Assembly: GCA_018402525.1 (NCBI GenBank)
Contig: JAGYIR010000010.1
Location: 248,001-312,000 of the forward strand
DNA: 64,000 nucleotides
Reading direction: 5' to 3'
From: Crocinitomicaceae bacterium
Lineage (GTDB): Bacteria > Bacteroidota > Bacteroidia > Flavobacteriales_D > Crocinitomicaceae
In this document: positions 8,270-17,451 of the stretch, piece by piece
Position numbering within the stretch: position 1 is the stretch's first letter
Layout of the letters: every line of letters starts with the position of its first letter
The notes under the pieces: model-generated
The model's input: only the letters and a program-made list of their open reading frames with translations
What the model was told of the DNA's origin: nothing
Databases searched by the model: none
Position numbers and translations under genes: made by a program

Positions 8270-11200
8270 ATGAAATTGGTTACATTTCTCTTAATTTACA
8301 TTGTTACTACGACTGCAATCTATGCTCAGAATTGGGGAACAGTGACTGAAAGTGCTTTTGTAAATGAGGCATTGGACATTGAAACCGACGCATCGGGTAA
8401 TAGTTATGTTACAGGTTATATTACGGGAGAAACAGCATTTGGAAACGCTTTAAGTTTTCCAAATGCTCAAGGGAATGGGGATATATATGTTGCCAAGTAT
8501 TCGAACAATGGAACGTTGGTATGGGTTAGAAAATTTGGTGGATCATTTTCGGATAGAGCGTATGATTTAGCACTTGACAACAATGGTAATATTTTTGTTA
8601 CAGGTCAATTTTATGGGACGGTAGATTTTGATGGGAATAGTATCACCTCAAGTGCAAATTCAAAAGATATTTTTCTAATAAAGCTAGACAATAATGGAAC
8701 AGCTATCTGGGCAATTTCGGAAGGTGGAACTGGAGCGGAAAATGCATATGGGATTACTTGTGATAATTTAGGAAATGTGATTTTGACTGGTCAATTTGAA
8801 GGAAACGGAACTCTTGGAGGACAAGCATTCTCCAGCATAGTTGATCCTGTTACTGGTTTGCCATCATATGATTTATTTGTTGTAAAATATACCGGCAACG
8901 GAACTCCCCTATGGGTTCAAGTTGGCCAGGCGAAATACGAAGATCGCGGATTTGCGGTGACTACGGATGTGCAAAATAACATTTATCTCAGCGGTCAATT
9001 TTCCGACACGCTAACTTTTGCTGGTAATACACTGAACAATGGAGCCTATAATGTAGGGTTACTTGTGAAGCTATCACCCAACGGAAATTTGATCTGGTTG
9101 AACACGTTAAAGGGTAGTGTATGCCTTCCTTATGACGTTGAAGTTAATGGAAGTGATCTTTTCGTGGGAGGTGATTTCAGGGGAAACCTAATATACTCCA
9201 ACAATGGTCAGTCACAACACACAACCTCACTCTTTGATAATTCTATTTTCGTTTTGAAAACAACGCTGGACGGACAGCAGACTTGGACAAGTATTCTCGG
9301 TTCTGACAACGAGCTATCTGCCCGATCACTTTCAATAACCCCTGGAAAGGAGATCTTTATTACTGGTTATTTTTCGTGTGCCTGGACTGAGTTTCATCAA
9401 ACACAAACTGCTGCTTACCGTTCTGTTGGGTTTAAGGATGCGTATTTGTGGAAAGTGAATCAAAACGGGAGTTTGAATAATGTTAAAACCTTTGGGAGCA
9501 AAAGGGATGACCTTGGGCACGGTGTAGCAATAATCAATAACAACCGAGCGATTATTTGTGGGGGAAGCACTGACGATTTAAATATTCCTACAGCAATATT
9601 CGGTCAATATATGATTAATAACAACAATTATTTCAATCTAAACAGCAGCTATGGTGGTGAACCCGGTCATGTTTATTTACATGGAGATATCAGTCGAAAT
9701 GCATTTGTTACAACCGCAGTAACAGATCAAACGCAAGACTACAACTACTTTATTGACCAGCCAAACGACAGTCTTGTACCTCAGATATTTCCGTACTCGG
9801 ACACAATTCACATTTGCGTAGGTGACTCAATCTATGGTCGCCCGGAAACCTATAAACACTTCGGACCCGCCTATGGTTATCTATGGAACACAAATCAAAC
9901 AACAAGTTCAATTTATGTAAATACAACTGGCGACTATGACGTTACTATTACCAGAGAGGATCAATGCTCTTTTGGAAGTGACAGCGCATTCGTGTTGGTT
10001 CACCAATTGCCATATTTACCTACGATGACCGATAATTTGGGACTAGCTTTAGATGAGATAGGATCATCTTATTATCACTATGATTTTTGCTATCCAGATT
10101 CGGTTGAAATTTGGTTCAATGGATTGGATACAGCATGCATAATTGAAATTTCGAGCGGATCACAAATATTCTCAGATACATTACCTCATTATTATTTTGA
10201 GAGTGGTTCGATCGTTGTGGAAGATCAATACTGCCAAAATATAGGGCATTTTTCGATAGATTATGATTACGTCACCTTACCTAATTATGACCCATACTTG
10301 ACTTTGGTGGATGAGGTGGATTTTAATGATTCCATGGTCATTTGTCAAGGAACAATCGTCGAGGTGCAAAATCATGACTATACCAATAACTTGAACGGCA
10401 CCTTTTATTTGATGCCTGACGATACAAGCGTTTATGAGATTTGGACAGTGTATTTTAATAATGTTGTATTTCCCAGCGTGCCTGTTGATTATCCACCTAT
10501 CCTCCATGATTATGGAGTAGAATTTTACCCAACTCAAACAGGATTTTACACCGTTCAATTAGAAATTTCTATGGGGTATGATAATTTATGCGGACTGGAT
10601 ACAACCAATTATATAGTGATCGATTCATTCTATTTTGAGGTGCTTTCCAACCCTGTAGTTACTGCCCCTCCAATTCTGGGAGACAATTTATTGTGCCCGA
10701 ATGGCTCAGTGTACTTAACGGTTGACACCACAATAGTGGGGTTTGGTTGGGGCGGCCCTGGGGTAATTTGGACGTCACCCATGTTAGATTCAGCGCAAGT
10801 GACTGTAGAAGGTCATTATACCTACGGAGGAACCTATACGGACACAACAACTGGTTGCTCTGCACAAGCCGTCTCACATTTTCACTTAATTGAAAAAGAT
10901 CCACCTACGATTTTGCTAGACCCAGCGGATGGAATTATCTGTCCCTACGATTCTATTTTACTCTATGTAGAGGATATTTATCTCGATTATAATTGGACAG
11001 GTCCCTCTGGGAGTAATTTATCATCGACTTATTTTCATGAAGACGATGAACAAGGCTATTATTATGTTACTGTGCTGGATGATGAAGGGTGCTATTTGAC
11101 TAGTCCACCGGCAGAATTAAGGGAATACAGTACGCCTTATTTAACTGTGGAGCCGTCCGTTATTTTGTGTGAAAATGAAACCACCACCGTGAGCGTAGTA

Positions 11201-12961
11201 GTATTCGGTGACGGCGTGTATGATTGGATAAATCCTGCGGGACATATAGGGACAGACTTTATCGTGGATCAACCTGGTTGGTACATTTGTGAAATGACGC
11301 AATGTGGAATTACAACTATGGATAGTGTAGAGATTATTGATGGAACTTTTACTATCTCCTTGAGTGCATCAGATACATTGTTGTGCTTTGGGGAGGAAAT
11401 TTTGCTCACTGCAACAGCAGGACTTTCAGATTATCACTGGAGCAATGGGGAGATGGGTGTTGGCTCTATACTCACTGAAAATGAGGGAAGTTACTACGTA
11501 AGCGCGTATAATAATTATGGTTGCGAAACAACGTCAAACAGTGTAGACATTGTGTATGTAGAAAACTCTGAACCACCTATCATAAGTGATGTTGTCGTGT
11601 GTGCGGAAGGCAACATTTTAATTACCAATCCAATAGCGACAAACTGGTATACGAGCGATTCTGTTTTTATTTCTTCTGGAAACAGTATAAGTTTCGACGT
11701 GCAGAACGACACAACTCTTTTGGTGAGCAACGCGCCGGCTGAATGCCCCGTGGTCTACGCAGAAATTGAAATAGAATTAATTCACGAAATTCCACCATAT
11801 CAGATTTTAGGGGATATCAACTTGTGCTATAATGAAAACTTGGAGCTTTCGGTAAATTCCAACGATGAGTCGATCGATTGGTGGCACCTAGGAAGCAATG
11901 TGGGATCAGACACAAGTATTGTGCTGGATAGTTCCCTTCTTGTGAATGGTGACACAATTGCAGTAATCGTTTCTAACGCCTGTTATGCAGACACGCTGGT
12001 AACTACGATACAAATTTTCGACCAACAAGCGGTCAATATTACGCCTGATTCTATCGTGCTGTGTTACTATGATGACCTTGAACTTTCCATCGAGGAAAAT
12101 TATGCTGATGTCATTTGGTCAGGAAATTTTGGTACGACTCACGACACCACCTTATTTTTAACCTCAGGAGTTGGTAGCGGATATATTTATGTTCAAGCGA
12201 CAGACGGCAATGGATGCTTTACAAGTTTAGACAGTATTTTTGTATCTATTTCATACAATCCAGTGTACATTGACACCTATGTTGGATTGAACTGTTTTGG
12301 CGACTCTGTTGTTTTATGGGTACAAACGACAAGTAACTCCATCCTTTGGACGACGCCATTTGGAACTTTTTCGGACACATCTTTAACATTCACTCTAAAT
12401 GATTTAACTACTGGAGTTTACATGGTACAAGTATGGGATTCTTTGGGCTGTGAATACACCGACTCCATTGATTTAACAGTAAATTCTTTGCCTATCATTA
12501 CCCTTTCTGAGGATACAATTTTATGTCTGAATGAATATATGGATGCAATGAGTGGAGTTGATAGTTTGTCGTTTTATTGGGAAAATTATGGGTTTCAAGA
12601 TTCCATCAGTATTGCAGGTAGTGGCTGGTATTATGTAACAGTTACGAATGAGTTGGGTTGTGTCTTTGAAGATTCGGTGTATGTCGTCTCTGTGAATTGC
12701 GAGGATGAACTTCCAAATGTGATTACCCCTAATGGTGACGGTGCAAACGATTATTTTTTCATTGATGAAGCGCCGATTTTCCCAAACAATCGATTGACGA
12801 TTACCAACCGCTGGGGACAAGTAGTTTTTGAAGAAGATGGTTACAACAATTCCTTCAACGGGGATGGATTAAATGATGGAGTGTACTTTTATACGTTTTA
12901 CCGTGATTATAAACAAAGCCCCAACGTACACCAAACTGGATTTTTACATATAGTGCGATGA
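8270..12961 (+). CDS. Very large secreted protein: SBBP-type beta-propeller, Ig/PKD-like repeats, gliding-motility-associated C-terminal domain
   Basis: The start is placed at the ATG at 8270 because a signal peptide follows at once (MKLVTFLLIYIVTTTAIYAQ). The frame extends 45 codons further upstream only via a TTG without a signal. The mature protein of about 1543 residues begins with a propeller of repeats such as NIFVTGQFYGTVDF, NVILTGQFEGNGTL and NIYLSGQFSDTLTF. Long repetitive Ig/PKD-like modules follow, with a recurring pattern of ILCLNE or LLCFGEE then WSNG or WTTP, often with one Cys per module. It ends with a CHU_C type B T9SS domain (PNVITPNGDGANDYF, NRWGQVVF, GVYFYTF). Such proteins are cell-surface adhesins or filaments; the target is unknown. 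Confidence 0.88.
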   Translation: MKLVTFLLIYIVTTTAIYAQNWGTVTESAFVNEALDIETDASGNSYVTGYITGETAFGNALSFPNAQGNGDIYVAKYSNNGTLVWVRKFGGSFSDRAYDLALDNNGNIFVTGQFYGTVDFDGNSITSSANSKDIFLIKLDNNGTAIWAISEGGTGAENAYGITCDNLGNVILTGQFEGNGTLGGQAFSSIVDPVTGLPSYDLFVVKYTGNGTPLWVQVGQAKYEDRGFAVTTDVQNNIYLSGQFSDTLTFAGNTLNNGAYNVGLLVKLSPNGNLIWLNTLKGSVCLPYDVEVNGSDLFVGGDFRGNLIYSNNGQSQHTTSLFDNSIFVLKTTLDGQQTWTSILGSDNELSARSLSITPGKEIFITGYFSCAWTEFHQTQTAAYRSVGFKDAYLWKVNQNGSLNNVKTFGSKRDDLGHGVAIINNNRAIICGGSTDDLNIPTAIFGQYMINNNNYFNLNSSYGGEPGHVYLHGDISRNAFVTTAVTDQTQDYNYFIDQPNDSLVPQIFPYSDTIHICVGDSIYGRPETYKHFGPAYGYLWNTNQTTSSIYVNTTGDYDVTITREDQCSFGSDSAFVLVHQLPYLPTMTDNLGLALDEIGSSYYHYDFCYPDSVEIWFNGLDTACIIEISSGSQIFSDTLPHYYFESGSIVVEDQYCQNIGHFSIDYDYVTLPNYDPYLTLVDEVDFNDSMVICQGTIVEVQNHDYTNNLNGTFYLMPDDTSVYEIWTVYFNNVVFPSVPVDYPPILHDYGVEFYPTQTGFYTVQLEISMGYDNLCGLDTTNYIVIDSFYFEVLSNPVVTAPPILGDNLLCPNGSVYLTVDTTIVGFGWGGPGVIWTSPMLDSAQVTVEGHYTYGGTYTDTTTGCSAQAVSHFHLIEKDPPTILLDPADGIICPYDSILLYVEDIYLDYNWTGPSGSNLSSTYFHEDDEQGYYYVTVLDDEGCYLTSPPAELREYSTPYLTVEPSVILCENETTTVSVVVFGDGVYDWINPAGHIGTDFIVDQPGWYICEMTQCGITTMDSVEIIDGTFTISLSASDTLLCFGEEILLTATAGLSDYHWSNGEMGVGSILTENEGSYYVSAYNNYGCETTSNSVDIVYVENSEPPIISDVVVCAEGNILITNPIATNWYTSDSVFISSGNSISFDVQNDTTLLVSNAPAECPVVYAEIEIELIHEIPPYQILGDINLCYNENLELSVNSNDESIDWWHLGSNVGSDTSIVLDSSLLVNGDTIAVIVSNACYADTLVTTIQIFDQQAVNITPDSIVLCYYDDLELSIEENYADVIWSGNFGTTHDTTLFLTSGVGSGYIYVQATDGNGCFTSLDSIFVSISYNPVYIDTYVGLNCFGDSVVLWVQTTSNSILWTTPFGTFSDTSLTFTLNDLTTGVYMVQVWDSLGCEYTDSIDLTVNSLPIITLSEDTILCLNEYMDAMSGVDSLSFYWENYGFQDSISIAGSGWYYVTVTNELGCVFEDSVYVVSVNCEDELPNVITPNGDGANDYFFIDEAPIFPNNRLTITNRWGQVVFEEDGYNNSFNGDGLNDGVYFYTFYRDYKQSPNVHQTGFLHIVR

Positions 12962-12966
12962 TAGGT

Positions 12967-13006
12967 ATTTATCGTTGACTGAGCGAAGTCGAAGGCAACG
13001 ATAAAT
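12967..13006. terminator. Inverted repeat between convergent genes
   Basis: ATTTATCGTTG at 12967-12977 and CAACGATAAAT at 12996-13006 are perfect 11-bp inverted arms around an 18-bp loop containing GAGCGAAGTCGAA. It starts just after the stop of the giant surface protein and faces xseB, so it could act as a bidirectional terminator. The loop is part of a dispersed repeat family. Confidence 0.55.
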
Positions 13007-13011
13007 CTCGA

Positions 13012-13054
13012 GCATCGGACATTGAGCGGAGTCGAAATGTCGAGATGCCGATGC
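13012..13054. repeat. REP-like imperfect palindrome
   Basis: GCATCGGACATT (13012-13023) pairs with AATGT (13036-13040) plus GCCGATGC (13047-13054), with six bases bulged in the second arm. The loop is GAGCGGAGTCGA. A close relative of the whole unit lies at 48041-48083, also between convergent genes. Confidence 0.6.
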
Positions 13055-13055
13055 A

Positions 13056-13253
13056 CTACCCCTCCAACTCCTTCAAAATCTGATTTACATCTTCCTCCGT
13101 AGATGTCAGTTTGGCTTTGCACAGTTTGATAAGTTCTGATGCGCGTTTCACTTTAATGCTTAGTTCATCCACAGAGATTTCACCATCTTCAATGTCAGCA
13201 ACGATTTGTTTTAATTCGTCAAATGCGTCTGTATACTTGATGTCTTTACTCAT
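13056..13253 (-). CDS. xseB: Exodeoxyribonuclease VII small subunit
   Basis: XseB is the small helical subunit that multiplies around XseA in exonuclease VII, a single-strand DNA exonuclease used in repair. The 65-residue protein has the family pattern: YTDAFDELKQIVADIEDGE at residues 7-25, the conserved LSIKVKRASELIKLCKAKL helix, and a short acidic tail. Its ATG overlaps the xseA stop by four bases, so translation is probably coupled. Confidence 0.95.
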   Translation of the reverse strand: MSKDIKYTDAFDELKQIVADIEDGEISVDELSIKVKRASELIKLCKAKLTSTEEDVNQILKELEG

Positions 13254-14635
13254 GGTGTTTTAGTTATCTCTGTGACTTCTGATTCAATGCTAAAATTAGC
13301 AGTTTTTGTTATGATTTTGTCTCCTTTTTGAGCTTTATTGGTCGATTTGATCGTTTTTCCGTTCAATGTCGTTATGGAGAATCCTCGTTTAAGTACATTA
13401 ATTGGATCCATCAATTGAACGGAGTGCAACAAGTTATCCAACTCACTTTTTTTAAGCAAAAACTGGTTCTTTGCGGTGCGGGGTACATCGATACTGAGTT
13501 GCTCAACTAACTTACGGTTGGTATTAAACAAATAAGTCGATGCCCGTTGCGCATTTTGTGCGTGGAGCCGAATTTGTTGCCCATTGTGCTGTAAAGCATA
13601 GCGCACATTACTGCTCACTTCACGACTTTTTGCGATGAGTTGTTGTCCATTGTTGAACACTGCCTGTTGTGCACCACTTCTACAATGACGTGATAAGTTG
13701 ACGAGTGCGTTTTTTTCTTCTTCTACCCGTGAAACAGCATAGTACTTTATGCTTTTGGTCGCATCTTTCAATGGAAAGGAAAAATTGTGAAATGCTTGAA
13801 TGAGAAAATCGCCTAATTCTGTTGGAGTGATTGCATTTCGAAAGGCGATCATTTCTGCAACCGTGAGATTGGTAGAGTGTCCAATTCCTGTCAAAACTGG
13901 AATGGGGAACGAAGCAATGGCTTTACATAATTCATAATCGTTGTAACAGGAAAGTCCGACTTCACCGCCACCACCGCGCACGATGACCACGACATCAAAA
14001 TGGTGCAGGACTTTCTTTATGCGTTCCAACTGCTGAATGATTGAACTTGCGGCATTGTCGCCTTGAAGGTACGCGGGAAACAACATCGTGAAAAAGGTGT
14101 AATTCCATTCATTCTTATCGAGGACCTGCATAAAATCCGATAGTCCCTTGCTCGAATCTGCAGAAATAACGGCAACGCGTTTCGGTAACAATGGAAAAGA
14201 TAATTGCTGATTGGCATTTAACAAGCCTTCTTTTTGCAGTTTCAGTAGTGTTTCTTGTCGCTCCCGTTGAAGTTCTCCGAGCGCATAATTTGGGTCAATA
14301 TCGACTATCTGCAAACTCAAACCATACGATTCGTGAAAGGTCACTTTGACTTGCATCAGCAACGTGGTGTCCTCTTTCAGTGGTTCTTTCACCACTTGTA
14401 TAAAGCGCTGATTGATCTGCTCAAATTGATGATTCCAAATCGTTCCACGAATTTGAGCAACTATGCGCCCATTTTCCTTTTGAAGCAATTCAGGAAAGCA
14501 ATGTCCACTTGCAAATCGATTGAGTTTGTGCATTTCAGCCTTTACCCAATACAATTGCTGATAGCGTTCTTCTATCGTTTTCCGAATGGAGGAAACAACT
14601 TGTTGAAGCGTAAATATTTTGGGTGATTCTGGCAT
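13250..14635 (-). CDS. xseA: Exodeoxyribonuclease VII large subunit
   Basis: XseA carries the catalytic domain of exonuclease VII. The 461-residue protein starts with the OB-fold DNA-binding region (residues about 10-110, including YWVKAEMHKLNRFASGHCF) and continues with the catalytic core: VAVISADSSKGLSDF, VIVRGGGGEVGLSCYNDYEL and GIGHSTNLTVAEMIA. A long helical stretch and the C-terminal GFSITTLNGK segment follow. The core motif is usually RGGGSxEDL; here RGGGGEVGL is a moderate departure. The two genes form an operon, xseA first. Confidence 0.93.
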   Translation of the reverse strand: MPESPKIFTLQQVVSSIRKTIEERYQQLYWVKAEMHKLNRFASGHCFPELLQKENGRIVAQIRGTIWNHQFEQINQRFIQVVKEPLKEDTTLLMQVKVTFHESYGLSLQIVDIDPNYALGELQRERQETLLKLQKEGLLNANQQLSFPLLPKRVAVISADSSKGLSDFMQVLDKNEWNYTFFTMLFPAYLQGDNAASSIIQQLERIKKVLHHFDVVVIVRGGGGEVGLSCYNDYELCKAIASFPIPVLTGIGHSTNLTVAEMIAFRNAITPTELGDFLIQAFHNFSFPLKDATKSIKYYAVSRVEEEKNALVNLSRHCRSGAQQAVFNNGQQLIAKSREVSSNVRYALQHNGQQIRLHAQNAQRASTYLFNTNRKLVEQLSIDVPRTAKNQFLLKKSELDNLLHSVQLMDPINVLKRGFSITTLNGKTIKSTNKAQKGDKIITKTANFSIESEVTEITKTP

Positions 14636-14690
14636 TTAACGTGAAGATAGTAAGAATCTTTTAAGGAATACTGATCGCAGGAAGTTTATG

Positions 14691-14778
14691 TAAAAAGTCT
14701 ATTTTTGGTGAATATGTTCACTAAAAAAGTCTATATTTGGTGAATACGTTCACTAAAAAAGTCTATATTTGGTGAATA
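14691..14778. repeat. 32-bp tandem repeat with palindromic sites and promoter boxes
   Basis: Two full 32-bp units (14691-14722, 14723-14754) and a 24-bp third copy (14755-14778) lie just upstream of the DUF4143 ATPase. Each of the first two holds a dyad GTGAA-n4-TTCAC (14708-14721 and 14740-14753); the third copy ends in a half-site. Each copy also holds an exact TAnnTTTG box (TATTTTTG at 14700, TATATTTG at 14732 and 14764). The last box lies 20 bases before the ATG. This looks like a promoter with repeated operator sites. Confidence 0.7.
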
Positions 14779-14791
14779 GAACAATAAAACC

Positions 14792-15910
14792 ATGTACAGT
14801 CGTCAATTAAAATCGAGTATAGAATCGCAGTTTAATAAGGGAAAGGTGATTATTATCATTGGTCCGAGACAGGTTGGTAAAACAACATTAGTTAAAGATT
14901 TAATGAATGACAAGGATTGTCTTGAAATGAATGGGGATGATCCAGCTGTGAGAGAATTACTCAAAAACCCAACAATAGAAAGGCTGAAATCAATTATAGG
15001 CGAGAAGCCTTACTTTTTTATCGACGAAGCCCAACGAATTGAAGGCATAGGTCTTACCTTAAAACTGTTAATAGATGAAATGCCGAAGCAGAACATCATT
15101 ATTAGTGGTTCATCAGCGCTAGAATTGAACGCTCTAATGAATGAACCGCTGACAGGACGGAAAAAAGAATTTAAGATGTTTCCGATTAGTTGGTTTGAAC
15201 TTGAGCAAACAGTTGGAGTTGTAAAGGCATATCAGCAACTGGAAAACAGATTGTTGTTTGGAATGTATCCCGAAGTAATGAACAGCATTGGAAACGAACG
15301 AGAAGTTTTAACAGACATCATCCAAAGTTATTTATATAAAGATATTTTGGCGTTTTCTGGTATTCGAAAACCTGTTGTTTTAGAAAAAATTTTAGAGGCT
15401 CTGGCTTATCAAATTGGCAACGAAGTGAGTTACAATGAAATTGCTCAGCTGGTTGGTGTGGATAAGAACACGGTGAATCAATACATTTCCATTTTGGAAC
15501 AAGCGTATGTTGTTTTTTCGTTGAAGAGTTATAGTCGGAACTTGAGAAATGAAATAAAAACGAATCAAAAAATATACTTCCACGATATTGGACTACGAAA
15601 CGCAGTCATTCAAAATTTCTCACCAATTGACGCTCGACCTGATAAAGGGGCTATTTGGGAAAATTTTCTAATTGCAGAAAGAATAAAACAAAATCATTAT
15701 CAGAAGTCTTTTAAACGATTTTACTTTTGGAGAACAGTGAGTCAACAAGAAATTGATTTAATAGAAGAAGTGGACGGAAATTTAAGTGCTTTTGAGTTTA
15801 AATGGAGTTTGGCAAAAAAAGTAAAAACCCCAAAATCGTTTTTAGAAGCGTACGACACAGAATTGTCTGTGGTGAATCGGGAAAATTTTCAAGATTTCGT
15901 GAAAGGGTAA
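14792..15910 (+). CDS. AAA ATPase with DUF4143 domain
   Basis: The 372-residue protein has the AAA_14 P-loop domain and a C-terminal DUF4143 domain. Walker A is GPRQVGKTT at residues 24-32 and Walker B is FFIDEAQ at 75-81. An SGSSA sensor strand and a conserved LTGR follow. The C-terminal half contains a helix-turn-helix-like stretch (VSYNEIAQLVGVDKNTVNQYI), KIYFHDIGLRNA, and a restriction-nuclease-like strand FYFWRTVSQQEIDLI. The function of the family is unknown; such genes are scattered by transfer. It is a lone gene between xseA (divergent) and a GNAT gene (convergent, 5 bp apart), and its promoter has a palindromic array. Confidence 0.9.
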   Translation: MYSRQLKSSIESQFNKGKVIIIIGPRQVGKTTLVKDLMNDKDCLEMNGDDPAVRELLKNPTIERLKSIIGEKPYFFIDEAQRIEGIGLTLKLLIDEMPKQNIIISGSSALELNALMNEPLTGRKKEFKMFPISWFELEQTVGVVKAYQQLENRLLFGMYPEVMNSIGNEREVLTDIIQSYLYKDILAFSGIRKPVVLEKILEALAYQIGNEVSYNEIAQLVGVDKNTVNQYISILEQAYVVFSLKSYSRNLRNEIKTNQKIYFHDIGLRNAVIQNFSPIDARPDKGAIWENFLIAERIKQNHYQKSFKRFYFWRTVSQQEIDLIEEVDGNLSAFEFKWSLAKKVKTPKSFLEAYDTELSVVNRENFQDFVKG

Positions 15911-15915
15911 GAGTA

Positions 15916-16437
15916 TTATACCGCACCTTCATCGCCAAAAATTACGAGTTCCATATCGTTAAAAACTCCATTTTTTAATCGCTTCATACCGTTTCTCTCG
16001 GCGACTTTCATGGAATCCACATTTTCTGGATGAATGGTCGAAACAAATAGTGAAGAAATGCCTAATTGGTTTCCAATCCTACGCATGTGCGTTGCTGCCT
16101 CTGTGGCATAACCTTTTCCCCAGTGGGATTGCATCAAAGAATAACCAATTTCATAAATCATTTTTCCTTCAAATACACGGGGAATGATGCCACATAAACC
16201 AATTAAAGTTCCAGAACTTTTTTCGATGACAGCCAGCATTCCTAAGCCACTTTCTTCGTAGCGCTTTAACTGCATGTTGATCCAATCGGTAGACAATTCG
16301 AGATTGCTTTTATTTTCAAATCCAAAGAAGCGCAACCGGTCATTGTCCACAAAAAATTGCTCCCAATGAGGAATGTCACTTTCTGTGAGTTTTCTAAAAT
16401 CGAGCCGTTGAGAGGAATGGTTGAAATAGGACTGCAT
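15916..16437 (-). CDS. GNAT family N-acetyltransferase (RimJ/RimL type)
   Basis: A 173-residue cytoplasmic acetyl-CoA-dependent transferase of the Acetyltransf_3 group. The N-terminus reads LDFRKLTESDIPHWEQFF. The acetyl-CoA pyrophosphate loop is HWGKGYATEAA (about residue 100-110), and the usual motif HPENVDSMKVAERNGMKRL is near 138-156. The substrate (protein N-terminus, sugar or antibiotic) is not evident. The stop of the CBS gene lies 7 bp upstream of its ATG, so the two are probably cotranscribed. Confidence 0.88.
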   Translation of the reverse strand: MQSYFNHSSQRLDFRKLTESDIPHWEQFFVDNDRLRFFGFENKSNLELSTDWINMQLKRYEESGLGMLAVIEKSSGTLIGLCGIIPRVFEGKMIYEIGYSLMQSHWGKGYATEAATHMRRIGNQLGISSLFVSTIHPENVDSMKVAERNGMKRLKNGVFNDMELVIFGDEGAV

Positions 16438-16444
16438 GGTGAAT

Positions 16445-16804
16445 CTAGTCTTCGGCGTATACTTTAATTATGTCCATAGAACTAACCATACCAACCACGT
16501 TTCCCTCTTCCATCACAACTAAATGGTGGACATTGTTCTTCACCATCATGGCAGCAGCATCCTTTACTCGGTTGTTTTTTAAAACGATATGCACGCGGTC
16601 TGACATAATATTTTGTATCAATTCATTTTCATCGTGACATTTAGCGACATCGCTCGACGAAACGATTCCTGTAATTGTGCCATCTTCCTCTAAAACTGGC
16701 AGTGCATTAATGTTTTTGCGCGAAAGTAAATCCTTTAAAAAGGTCACTTTGTTGTTTCTTTTGGTGATCGTTACAGGAACGCTCATAATCGCTTCTACTC
16801 TCAT
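16445..16804 (-). CDS. CBS domain-containing protein
   Basis: A 119-residue protein made of two tandem CBS repeats (about residues 5-57 and 66-116) and nothing else. The repeats share the pattern NINALPVLEEDGTITGIVSSSDV and NVHHLVVMEEGNVVGMVSSMDI. A CBS pair (Bateman module) binds adenosine nucleotides and usually regulates a partner enzyme or channel. No partner is obvious here; the downstream GNAT gene is cotranscribed. Confidence 0.92.
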   Translation of the reverse strand: MRVEAIMSVPVTITKRNNKVTFLKDLLSRKNINALPVLEEDGTITGIVSSSDVAKCHDENELIQNIMSDRVHIVLKNNRVKDAAAMMVKNNVHHLVVMEEGNVVGMVSSMDIIKVYAED

Positions 16805-16840
16805 TTTATTATAAGTTGTTGGGTGTTAAAAAGTTAAAAT

Positions 16841-17278
16841 CTACCAGTAAATCACAATTTTACCATTCACTGGCTGTGGATTGGTTTCAATGATTATAAC
16901 ATCAGAGTTTTGAATTTTTTTGTGTGACCGTGAAGCAAACTTTAGTTTGTACTCGCCTTTTTTATTCTCAACGATTTTATAAACCACCGAGACGGGAGAT
17001 TTAATTGCGCCTTCACCTGGATCGGCAAGTTGAAAGGCCTTCTTTTCAATTTCAGGAATGGCGGGATCTTCAAAAACGATTTTCGCGTTCACGTAGTCCT
17101 TATCCGTGTTTAGAATCTGAATATTACTCACTGGTTGTTCATTCATGGTGCGGCCGTTTAAAATCAATGTAAATTTTAATCCATCCTCAGAATAAATTTC
17201 TAAGTCGTGCGAAATTTGTGATGTTCCATGAAAGAAAATCATCAACGTAAAGAATAGTGTGCTTGCTAGTTGTTTCAT
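16841..17278 (-). CDS. Secreted protein resembling the N-terminal part of DUF4476 proteins
   Basis: The start is taken at the ATG 17276-17278, which gives a clean signal peptide (MKQLASTLFFTLMIFF, cleavage near SQIS); the longer frame to 17320 adds 14 residues with no signal. The mature part of about 125 residues has HDLEIYSEDGLKFTLILNGR followed by AKIVFEDPAIPEIEKKAF. This resembles the periplasmic beta-domain found before DUF4476 in Bacteroidota proteins (from memory). No DUF4476 helix bundle follows. Function unknown. A TATCTTTA box lies upstream. Confidence 0.72.
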   Translation of the reverse strand: MKQLASTLFFTLMIFFHGTSQISHDLEIYSEDGLKFTLILNGRTMNEQPVSNIQILNTDKDYVNAKIVFEDPAIPEIEKKAFQLADPGEGAIKSPVSVVYKIVENKKGEYKLKFASRSHKKIQNSDVIIIETNPQPVNGKIVIYW

Positions 17279-17451
17279 AATTGAAATGTTTATCAACTTA
17301 AAGATAACTTTTTTGCACATTACATTTCCACAATTCTTGAAATAAACATGAATTTATTTCGACCAGCGACAATTACAATTGCAAGAGAATGAAGTCAGTT
17401 TTGAACTAACTAAAATTTGCGTAACTTGTCATTTAAATTAAGCAAAATCAA

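Noticed and set aside
14691-14778. Possible small CRISPR or attachment site
   Set aside because: Three adjacent copies with no spacers; the dyads and promoter boxes suit an operator array better.
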